From a virus, in the IMG/VR virus record IMGVR_UViG_3300009285_014194, positions 1-43,442 of that record: a DNA stretch of 43,442 nucleotides, one strand, 5' to 3'. Shown piece by piece: positions 1 through 6,372 of this stretch. A program made the translations under genes and the position numbers. Numbering within the stretch: position 1 is the first letter of the stretch; every line of letters starts with the position of its first letter. The notes beneath the pieces are model-generated. The model was not told where the DNA came from, did no database searches, and saw nothing but the letters and a program-made list of their open reading frames with translations.

Positions 1-2
1 TC

Positions 3-35
3 AAGATAATTGAGATATTGATGGCGAAAGAATAA
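3..35 (+). CDS. Possible 3' end of an upstream gene
   Basis: One frame is open from the left edge and ends in TAA at 33-35, reading roughly KIIEILMAKE. The following 38 bases hold only the ribosome binding site of the helicase gene. The piece is too short to identify and could be chance. Confidence 0.2.
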   Translation, partial: KIIEILMAKE

Positions 36-73
36 TAACCTAAGACCAATCGGGAGGGGCGGGAGGTAGGGAG

Positions 74-2305
74 ATGAAAAGAATTATTCAAAGATTATTG
101 GACCTTGGATCTCCCATAAAATGGGATCACCAAGGGTTTAATAAATTTGATTATCGAGTTGCTTATGAGCTTGTTCTTACTTCTTTCTGGTCAGAGAAGG
201 AAGAACATAGAGCTGCTCAAATTCTTTATAAGTATCGAAACACACAACTAGAAAAAGAAGAGATAAAGTTAGTTGAATCCTACCTAAAAAATTTCTCAAA
301 GATCACTCTTCAGTTATCTTTGAACCAGATTTCTCTTATTTTCTATTATGATAAGAAAATAATAGAGAAGGTAAAGGAAATATCTAGTAGAAGGTTCGAT
401 CCGATAAAAAAGGTATGGACTATATCATTATCTTCTTTTGAGGAAACCTTGAAGAAATTAGAGGGATTAGCTATTGAAGTTGATCCTAAGATTTATCAGG
501 CTCTTGATGAATTGGCTCAGGAGAAAAAGGAGTTGGAAATTAATCCTCTTCAGGAGCAAAGCCCTCTTAGATTGATCTCTGCTAAGGAGCTTCCTAGGTC
601 TGGATATATTTGCTTGGATAAAGAAGAGAATGGAATCTTAGTTAAGACAGAATGGGAAGATGGTTGTTATGATAAGATAGTTAGATTGGGAAGATATAGT
701 AATGGGCATGTAAAAATAAAGGATCGAGACTATATCATTCAAGCTCTTGATCTGATAGTTTCTCAGTATCCTGGCTATGTGTGTACTGAAAAAACTTTTG
801 AGTTTTATCTTTACTTGAAAGAGCAGCAAGAGGCCCAAGAAAAGAGGGATAATGAAATAAAGACTATAGTAGAAGCTGATCAGACTCAATCCTCTTTAAA
901 AATTCCTTCTTGTATAACAGGTCAGCCTTATCCTTTTCAGTTGAAGGGAATAGAGTTTATGCTTAAGGCTGGGAGTGGAATAATATCTGATGAGATGGGG
1001 TTGGGCAAGACTATACAGGCTATAGTATGGTCTGAATGTCTTCTGTCCCAAAAAACTTTGGTTGTTTGCCCAGCTTCTTTAAAATGGAATTGGAAAAAAG
1101 AAATAGAAAAGTGGACAAACAAAAAAGGTTCCTTTCTTGGTGATGGTTTTGAAACCCCTTATCAAATTACTAATTATGAAGCTTTAATTGATCGGGCAGA
1201 AACAATTGGCGTAGATGATAGGGGTAGAAAAGAGAAGGGTTCCAAGCCTTCTGTGTATATGCCTTTTGTCCTTAATCAGAAATGGGATTGTATTATACTT
1301 GATGAAGCCCATAAGATGAAATCCCAAAAAGCAAAACAAACAAAGGCTGTTCAAAGAATACGCAGTCTTTTCAAACATCATTGCCTTCTAACGGGCACCC
1401 CTCTCATAAACCGGCCAATAGAATTATTCCCCCTTCTTAATTATGTAGCCCCCAATAAGTGGAATAATTTCTTTAAGTTTGCTAAGGAATATGCTGGGGC
1501 TCATCAAGGGAGATGGGGATGGGATTTTAGTGGAGCTACAAACCAAGATAAGCTTCGGGAAGAGATTAAGCCCTATATGATTAGGAGAAAAAAAGAGGAG
1601 GTCTTACCTAATCTACCCGAAAAGACCGTTCAGGTAATTGAAGTAGGGCTTAATGGAGTGGAGAGAGAATATAGAAGAGCAGAAGAGGCTCTTATAGCCT
1701 GGATAGCAGAAAGATATGGGGATGAAAGGGCTATGAGAGCTAGTAGAGCAGAGCAATTAACTCGGTTCAATTATCTAAAACAGATATGCTCTAACGCTAA
1801 AATAGATATGGTATTGGAGCTTGTTAAGAACGCTAATGGCAATAAACTGGTTATTTTTTCTCAGTATAAAGAACCTTTAAGAAAACTCAAAGAAGAACTT
1901 AAAGAAAAAGCAGTTCTTTATACTGGGGATGAATCTACTGAAGATAGAAACAGAGCAGTGGAGGCTTTTCAATCTAATCCTGATATTCAGGTGTTTTTAG
2001 GGTCAATAAAGGCTGGAGGGTTAGGCATAACCCTAACAGCAGCTTCTACCACTTTGATGATGGATTTACCCTGGACACCAGCAGATATGGAGCAGGCAGA
2101 GGCTCGTATCCATCGAATAGGCCAAAAGAATGCAGTATTAGCTTGTAGATTAATTTGTAGAGATACAATAGAGGAGAGTATATTAACTCTTTTGGGGAAA
2201 AAGAAGGAGGTAATTTCTAATATTCTTGGAGAAAGACAAGAGATTATTGAAAAAGAAGATATTTTAGATTCTTTAATTAACCAATTACTAGGAAAGGAGG
2301 AGTGA
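74..2305 (+). CDS. SNF2-family DNA helicase/translocase
   Basis: This is an SNF2/SWI2-type superfamily 2 ATPase that should move along duplex DNA and remodel DNA-protein complexes or forks. Motif I (DEMGLGKT, residues 306-313) and motif II (DEAH, 410-413) are intact. Motif III (LTGTPLINRP) and motif VI (ARIHRIGQ) are also present. Residues 75-140 resemble the HARP-like region of annealing helicases of the SMARCAL1 type, with a phrase close to FDPIKKVWTI; that is an inference from resemblance. The length of 743 aa is normal for phage SNF2 proteins. The ATG follows a strong GGGAGG tract. It heads a group of small zinc-ribbon genes and ends with a built-in ribosome site (GGAAAGGAGG) for the next gene. 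It probably serves replication restart or recombination. Confidence 0.95.
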   Translation: MKRIIQRLLDLGSPIKWDHQGFNKFDYRVAYELVLTSFWSEKEEHRAAQILYKYRNTQLEKEEIKLVESYLKNFSKITLQLSLNQISLIFYYDKKIIEKVKEISSRRFDPIKKVWTISLSSFEETLKKLEGLAIEVDPKIYQALDELAQEKKELEINPLQEQSPLRLISAKELPRSGYICLDKEENGILVKTEWEDGCYDKIVRLGRYSNGHVKIKDRDYIIQALDLIVSQYPGYVCTEKTFEFYLYLKEQQEAQEKRDNEIKTIVEADQTQSSLKIPSCITGQPYPFQLKGIEFMLKAGSGIISDEMGLGKTIQAIVWSECLLSQKTLVVCPASLKWNWKKEIEKWTNKKGSFLGDGFETPYQITNYEALIDRAETIGVDDRGRKEKGSKPSVYMPFVLNQKWDCIILDEAHKMKSQKAKQTKAVQRIRSLFKHHCLLTGTPLINRPIELFPLLNYVAPNKWNNFFKFAKEYAGAHQGRWGWDFSGATNQDKLREEIKPYMIRRKKEEVLPNLPEKTVQVIEVGLNGVEREYRRAEEALIAWIAERYGDERAMRASRAEQLTRFNYLKQICSNAKIDMVLELVKNANGNKLVIFSQYKEPLRKLKEELKEKAVLYTGDESTEDRNRAVEAFQSNPDIQVFLGSIKAGGLGITLTAASTTLMMDLPWTPADMEQAEARIHRIGQKNAVLACRLICRDTIEESILTLLGKKKEVISNILGERQEIIEKEDILDSLINQLLGKEE

Positions 2306-2307
2306 AT

Positions 2308-2496
2308 ATGAAAAGAGCACAAATAAAAATAGGAAACATTTATGAAGCAAAAGTCTCTAATTTGTTAGTTCCTATCAGAATAGATAGGGAAAGTCCTTTT
2401 AGAAAAGGATGGGAAGGGACTAATATGAAAACTAAAAAAGCAGTGAGAATTAAATCTGCTGCTAGGTTAAGAAGAGAGTGGTGGGAGGAGATATAG
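2308..2496 (+). CDS. Small basic hypothetical protein
   Basis: This 62-residue protein is rich in Lys and Arg (KRAQIKIGN start, SAARLRREWW end). I do not recognise the family. The ATG at 2308 is preferred over the GTG at 2302, because the GGAAAGGAGG site at 2291-2300 is then 7 bases away rather than 1. It follows the helicase by two bases and lies in the same operon. The charge suggests nucleic-acid contact, but no motif proves it. Confidence 0.7.
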   Translation: MKRAQIKIGNIYEAKVSNLLVPIRIDRESPFRKGWEGTNMKTKKAVRIKSAARLRREWWEEI

Positions 2497-2498
2497 AG

Positions 2499-2714
2499 AT
2501 GAAATTAAAAGATACATATATTTGTTTAAGTTGTGAGGAGTTATTCACAAATGGGCGTGATGGTTGTCCTTCTTGTGGAGATGTTCATTATTATTCTGTA
2601 GTCAAGTGGCTTGGTACAATACCGGATCTAGAAGAAGAGCTTTCAAAAGGGAAGACAAAGGAGGAGGAGGTTCTATGGAAATTAGATGGAAATGTAAATG
2701 TGGGTACAATTTAA
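2499..2714 (+). CDS. Small zinc-ribbon protein
   Basis: This 71-residue protein has two CxxC pairs (CLSC near residue 10, CPSC near 24), the layout of a zinc ribbon, followed by an acidic tail. The start at 2499 sits 8 bases after GGGAGGAG; an in-frame GTG at 2478 lies inside the previous gene and is less likely. Its last 40 bases overlap the next gene, which uses another frame. The function is unknown. Tiny zinc ribbons in phages often act as adaptors or inhibitors, but nothing here shows which. Confidence 0.7.
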   Translation: MKLKDTYICLSCEELFTNGRDGCPSCGDVHYYSVVKWLGTIPDLEEELSKGKTKEEEVLWKLDGNVNVGTI

Positions 2715-3004
2715 CAAAGAGGGAACTAAGGAGCAGTATAGAGGAAGGGGACTTATCGAAGCCATCCTCTTTAGTTATAACTTGTCCTAGCTGTATGGAA
2801 GCTATAAAATGGTTTGATTTAACCCCTTTCTTTTTAAGTGGGAATAATGGACTTGAGGCAAATAAGATAGAAAATGAGGAAAGACAAAAGAGAGCCAAAG
2901 CTCCTGTTGTCCCAGAGAGAAAGAAATTTAAATTTAGGAAAAAAGATTTCAGCAAGATTAAGGAAAGAAGTGTGAAAGAAGGAGAGATGGATGATAAGAG
3001 ATAG
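2675..3004 (+). CDS. Zinc-ribbon protein with basic tail
   Basis: This 109-residue protein has an N-terminal CKCG and a CPSC about 30 residues later, consistent with one zinc site. Its C-terminal third is very rich in Lys/Arg (KKFKFRKKDF and following) and probably disordered and nucleic-acid binding. The ATG at 2675 follows GAGGAGGAGG at 2661-2670. Upstream in-frame starts lie inside the zinc-ribbon gene before it and have no ribosome site. It overlaps its neighbours on both sides, as expected for a compact phage operon. No specific family recognised. Confidence 0.65.
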   Translation: MEIRWKCKCGYNLTKRELRSSIEEGDLSKPSSLVITCPSCMEAIKWFDLTPFFLSGNNGLEANKIENEERQKRAKAPVVPERKKFKFRKKDFSKIKERSVKEGEMDDKR

Positions 3005-3179
3005 TAGAATTGAGGAGGTTATGAAATTACCCAGGGATGGAAAATGGGCTACCTTGAAGGAAGCTCTGACTCATTATAAGATATCTTATGCGATACTCTA
3101 TATGAGGATACGAATGGGAAAAGTGAGAGCTGTAAACTGGCGAGGAATAACCTTTGTGGAATTAGAGAAAGAGAAGTAG
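2991..3179 (+). CDS. Excisionase/MerR-like helix-turn-helix protein
   Basis: A 62-residue protein in which WATLKEALTHYKISYAILY followed by RIRMGKVRAVNWRG fits a winged helix-turn-helix of the excisionase or HTH_17 type: a recognition helix, then a wing with a basic turn. Such proteins bind DNA as small regulators or recombination cofactors. It overlaps the preceding gene by 14 bases and has AAGGAGA upstream. It is the last gene before a 100-base gap, so it may be the end of the helicase operon. The target is not known. Confidence 0.6.
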   Translation: MIRDSRIEEVMKLPRDGKWATLKEALTHYKISYAILYMRIRMGKVRAVNWRGITFVELEKEK

Positions 3180-3214
3180 ATTGTACAATATGATTGCATA
3201 AATAAATTAGGAGA

Positions 3215-3313
3215 ATGGTGGAATTGTTTTTTTGTAAAACCACGGGTTTTACCTTTAAAAGAGAAAGGAAAGAAATAGATGAAAGAATGGTCAAAGGAAA
3301 ACGAATATTGTAG
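3215..3313 (+). CDS. Possible 32-residue micro-ORF
   Basis: An ATG just after TTAGGAGA opens a 32-codon frame (MVELFFCKTT start) that ends inside the radical-SAM gene. The spacing of AGGAG to the ATG is too short, though a GTG one codon later fits better. The same stretch forms a perfect 8-bp hairpin (GTAAAACC/GGTTTTAC, 3234-3252), so it may be a control element instead of a gene. Confidence 0.22.
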   Translation: MVELFFCKTTGFTFKRERKEIDERMVKGKRIL

Positions 3314-4406
3314 TTTCAATTCTTGGAAGGGGTTATCTTATATTGAGCATTATAACGCTATAGTACAGGATAGACTCCTCTCTCCTATAGAAGCCAGCCT
3401 TGATCCAACTTCTCTTTGTCAATTATCTTGTCAATGGTGTAATTCTTATTCCTTTCTTCAGCCAGAAGGAAGTTTGTATAATAATATGAGAATAAGAAAA
3501 TATCCTTCTGAGCACCTAGAAAAACTGGTCAAATTTTTAATTGATTGGGGGGTAAGAAGTTTTTGTTTTGGAGGGGGAGGAGAACCTTCCCTTAATGATG
3601 AGGTAAGGGAATGTATGAAATTAATCTGTAATGAACAAAAGGAGTTTAGTTTAGTAACTAATGGAATATACATATCTAACCAACTTCTTTCCCTTCTTCC
3701 TCTTTGTCGATGGATAGGAGTTAGTGTAGATGTAGGAAAAAGAAAGACTTATCAACAATTAAAGGGAATAGATAAGTTTGATACAGTATTAAAAAACATA
3801 GAAAGAATAATAGCTTTCAGAGAAAGTTTTTATAAAGCCGGAATAATTAAACCTGATAAGTGTGATATTAGTTATAAATTTCTAATAATCCCAGAAAACA
3901 GCAAAGAAATATTATTAGCTTGTAGGATAGCTAAAGAATTAGGAGTCAATGAATTTCATGCTCGGCCAGCTTCTACAGATAGAAGGGAGGCTTTTGCTGG
4001 AAAATATATTCAATATGACTTAAATTTAATTGATTTTTTGTTTGAAGATTGTCATAGTTTAGAGGATAAAAATTTTAGGGTTATAACTAGCTTTCATAAG
4101 TTTTCAGAAGGATTTCATATTAAAAATGATTTTTCTAGGTGTTGGGCTTCAGCTTTGCAGATTCAATGCTGTGCTGATGGATATGTATATGTCTGTCAAG
4201 ATCAAAGGATTAACCCTAAATATCGGCTTGGCAGCCATTATCCCAATCCTGAAAATATATTATCCTTTTGGGGAAAGGAAAAGCATATAGAATTATTGAA
4301 GAGTATTAATCCAAAAGAAGATTGCCCTAGATGTACCTATGGGCCTTATAACAAACAAATAGAAGAGGTAATTATAAAGGATAGAATGTGCCTTAGTTTT
4401 CCATAA
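3279..4406 (+). CDS. Radical SAM enzyme with SPASM-like C-terminus
   Basis: The 4Fe-4S cluster motif CxxxCxxC is at residues C47, C51 and C54, and a glycine-rich SAM-binding stretch FGGGGEPS follows about 60 residues later. The C-terminal part has several more cysteines (CWAS, CC, CQD, CPRC), which resembles the SPASM/twitch auxiliary cluster region of enzymes that modify peptides or sugars. Length is 375 aa, usual for the class. The ATG follows AAAGGAAAG. It opens an island that also holds a PLP enzyme, a TPP enzyme, glycosyltransferases and a second radical-SAM protein, so it probably takes part in a common modification pathway. No precursor-peptide gene is evident, though the tiny proteins just downstream are candidates. 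Confidence 0.9.
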   Translation: MKEWSKENEYCSFNSWKGLSYIEHYNAIVQDRLLSPIEASLDPTSLCQLSCQWCNSYSFLQPEGSLYNNMRIRKYPSEHLEKLVKFLIDWGVRSFCFGGGGEPSLNDEVRECMKLICNEQKEFSLVTNGIYISNQLLSLLPLCRWIGVSVDVGKRKTYQQLKGIDKFDTVLKNIERIIAFRESFYKAGIIKPDKCDISYKFLIIPENSKEILLACRIAKELGVNEFHARPASTDRREAFAGKYIQYDLNLIDFLFEDCHSLEDKNFRVITSFHKFSEGFHIKNDFSRCWASALQIQCCADGYVYVCQDQRINPKYRLGSHYPNPENILSFWGKEKHIELLKSINPKEDCPRCTYGPYNKQIEEVIIKDRMCLSFP

Positions 4407-4424
4407 GGAAGGGAGGATATTTTA

Positions 4425-4511
4425 ATGAAAGAAGAATTAGAGAAAACCCCTCAAGTTTTGATTAATAAGATAGAAGAAGAGGAGAGGAAAAATGAGAAGA
4501 GACATTTATAA
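4425..4511 (+). CDS. Micro-ORF, 28 residues
   Basis: A highly charged 28-residue frame (MKEELEKTPQ start) directly follows the radical-SAM gene. It has a good GGGAGG site at 4411-4416 and overlaps the next gene by 20 bases. It could be a leader peptide for translational coupling or, more speculatively, a substrate of the neighbouring radical-SAM enzyme. Confidence 0.4.
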   Translation: MKEELEKTPQVLINKIEEEERKNEKRHL

Positions 4512-4752
4512 TTGTGACACTATATTATGTAATAATGAAGTAAAACAAGGCATAGAATTTCCGAAGTTTGTTTTTTCTACAAAAACCAGTAAGGGTAGTT
4601 GCTCTTTGGCTTTAGTCTTTGATAATAATGGAGAAATTGGAGAAGTGTGTTCAATTGGCTGTTTAATTAATTACATTAAAACTGAATTTGATAGGGCTGT
4701 AGACAAAAAGAAAGCAGAGGAAAATATTTCTGTAATTAAAAAAGAAAATTAA
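4492..4752 (+). CDS. Hypothetical Cys-containing protein
   Basis: An 86-residue protein with cysteines at CDTILC and CSIGC plus one between, perhaps a metal site of the MYM/zinc-knuckle kind, then a charged helical C-terminus. I do not recognise the family. It starts after GAGGAGAGG, inside the end of the 28-residue frame. Its place between the radical-SAM and aminotransferase genes suggests an accessory role in the same pathway. Confidence 0.6.
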   Translation: MRRDIYNCDTILCNNEVKQGIEFPKFVFSTKTSKGSCSLALVFDNNGEIGEVCSIGCLINYIKTEFDRAVDKKKAEENISVIKKEN

Positions 4753-4754
4753 TT

Positions 4755-4904
4755 ATGAGACTAATTTCTTTTCTATACAAAATAGCTAGGGCAGCTAATG
4801 ATATTGAAACTATCAGCTCAGGCAATCCTAAAAGAATTTTGAAAAGAATAAAAAATAAATATATAGGTAGAAAAATAGTCTCTAAGCTATTTAAATTTCC
4901 TTAA
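4755..4904 (+). CDS. Small basic protein, 49 residues
   Basis: A 49-residue frame begins two bases after the previous stop (MRLISFLYKIARAANDIE). It has a hydrophobic start and a Lys/Arg-rich second half with KRILKRIKNKY. This pattern, a short amphipathic segment followed by KRxKNK, recurs in small phage and Gram-positive proteins of unknown function, as far as I remember. It lacks a strong ribosome site and may rely on coupling. Confidence 0.5.
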   Translation: MRLISFLYKIARAANDIETISSGNPKRILKRIKNKYIGRKIVSKLFKFP

Positions 4905-4963
4905 TTAAAAGAGGAGAAAGTTTGGTTTTGTTTGTTGAATTTATTCGTGGGGAGATAAGATAT

Positions 4964-6127
4964 ATGCAACTATCTACTTTATCAAATAGGTTAGTTGGTC
5001 AACCAATGTTCCAATTATTAGCAAAAGTAAAAGAATTGGAAAAGCGGGGAAAAAGAATTATTCATATGGAAATAGGAGATAGTAATTTCCCTACTCCTGA
5101 GTTTGTTATTGATGTGACCAAAAGAGCCCTTGATGAAGGGTATACTCATTATTGCCCTTCTATGGGCTTATCAGAGTTAAGAGAAGCTATTTGTGATTAC
5201 ACGAAGAAGGATTTAGGCTTTAGGCCAGATATAGAACAGGTGTTAATATGTCCAGCTAATGCTATTATTGATTTTGTTGTTAGGTGCATTTGTGACGAGG
5301 GAGAAAGGAAAATAGTTTTTCCTGACCCTGGATTTCCTTCATACAGTTCTGTGTCAAAGTATAATGGAGTTAATGATTTTCAATATGATCCCATTCTCCT
5401 CTCCCCTGCTAAAATAGAACGTATATTGTGGCTAGTAAGGCCCGCTTTATTAATAATAAATTCTCCTAATAATCCTACGGGAGTTATAATACCGGATGAA
5501 GAAGGAGCAAGGCTTATTTATAATAGTGCAAAACAAAATGGCTGTTTTCTTTTTTCTGATGAAGTCTATTCCAAAATTATATTTGAAGGTCAACACCATT
5601 CTCCTGCCATATACGATCAGTGTAAGGAAAGAGTAGTTTTGCTTCAGAGCTTTTCTAAGCTCTATTCCATGTCTGGTTTTAGGTTAGGTTATGCTATAGG
5701 ACCAAAAGAATTGATAAATAAGATGGGACTTATGCTTGAAACTATTATAAGTTGTGTTCCTCCATTTATACAAAAGGCAGGAGTTGCTATTTTGCGTAAT
5801 GAGATGGAATTATATACTTGGCTTCAAGATAAAAAGTACATTCTTTGTTTCCGAAGAAGAGAGTTAGTAGATGGTTTAAATAGAATCCCTGGTTTTAGCT
5901 GCTCACTCCCACCAGGGGGCTTCTATGCTTGGTGTAATATAGAAGAGACTGGTTATAATGATTTACAATTAGCAGATATATTATTAGAAAAGGCTGGGAT
6001 AGCTTGTTTGCCCGGAAGATATTTTGGTGGTCAGGGAGAAGGCTATATTAGGTTTTGTTTTGCCTCTGTAATTATAGATGAAATAGAAGAGGCTCTGGAA
6101 AAGATAAAAAAGATATTAGAAAAATGA
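4964..6127 (+). CDS. Class I/II PLP-dependent aminotransferase
   Basis: A fold-type I aminotransferase of the aspartate/alanine aminotransferase group, about 387 aa. The PLP lysine is K232 in SFSKLYSMSGFRLG. Other family marks are the NSPNNPTG loop, SDEVYSKI with the PLP-contacting Asp, and the C-terminal GxIRFCF segment. The ATG at 4964 is 9 bases after GGGGAG and matches the usual N-terminus (LSNRL then IIHMEIGDSNFPTP). An in-frame TTG at 4922 with GAGGAG is an alternative. The enzyme would interconvert an amino acid and a 2-oxo acid. Next to a TPP-dependent enzyme that acts on 2-oxo acids, the pairing suggests one pathway. The substrate is unknown. Confidence 0.9.
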   Translation: MQLSTLSNRLVGQPMFQLLAKVKELEKRGKRIIHMEIGDSNFPTPEFVIDVTKRALDEGYTHYCPSMGLSELREAICDYTKKDLGFRPDIEQVLICPANAIIDFVVRCICDEGERKIVFPDPGFPSYSSVSKYNGVNDFQYDPILLSPAKIERILWLVRPALLIINSPNNPTGVIIPDEEGARLIYNSAKQNGCFLFSDEVYSKIIFEGQHHSPAIYDQCKERVVLLQSFSKLYSMSGFRLGYAIGPKELINKMGLMLETIISCVPPFIQKAGVAILRNEMELYTWLQDKKYILCFRRRELVDGLNRIPGFSCSLPPGGFYAWCNIEETGYNDLQLADILLEKAGIACLPGRYFGGQGEGYIRFCFASVIIDEIEEALEKIKKILEK

Positions 6128-6363
6128 TTTGTTTACAATGTGGTTCTTGCTGTAAAGAAATATCTCCTTTTGGAAATCCGGGCCCTAAATTAATAATAAA
6201 GGGGGCTATAGCATATTGTAAGATTTATGGTTGTAGGCCAAAAGTATGTAGGGATCACTCATTTAGTGATTACTCTAAGTGCCCAGTGGGATTATCAGTA
6301 TTAAAAATACGTGATTCTACTGAGTTACAACACAGGTATGGGGAGTTAGGGTTATTATTATAG
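6124..6363 (+). CDS. YkgJ-like cysteine-cluster protein
   Basis: A 79-residue protein starting with CxxCGSCC, followed by CKIYGCRPKVC, the pattern of the YkgJ/zinc- or iron-chelating family (CxxCxxCC). These proteins bind metal, with no agreed function. It overlaps the aminotransferase stop by ATGA, so the two are probably translationally coupled. It is shorter than typical family members of 100 aa or more, so it may be a minimal core. Confidence 0.75.
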   Translation: MICLQCGSCCKEISPFGNPGPKLIIKGAIAYCKIYGCRPKVCRDHSFSDYSKCPVGLSVLKIRDSTELQHRYGELGLLL

Positions 6364-6372
6364 GAGAAATTA

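Noticed and set aside
3234-3252. Hairpin GTAAAACC/GGTTTTAC as a terminator
   Set aside because: The T run is before the hairpin, not after it, on the + strand; on the minus strand A residues follow. It may be a regulatory hairpin, but it is not a Rho-independent terminator.
3279-4511. Radical SAM plus micro-ORF as a RiPP (modified peptide) cluster
   Set aside because: The 28-residue frame has no core-like Cys/Ser/Gly-rich segment, and no transporter or protease is nearby. Kept only as a remote possibility.
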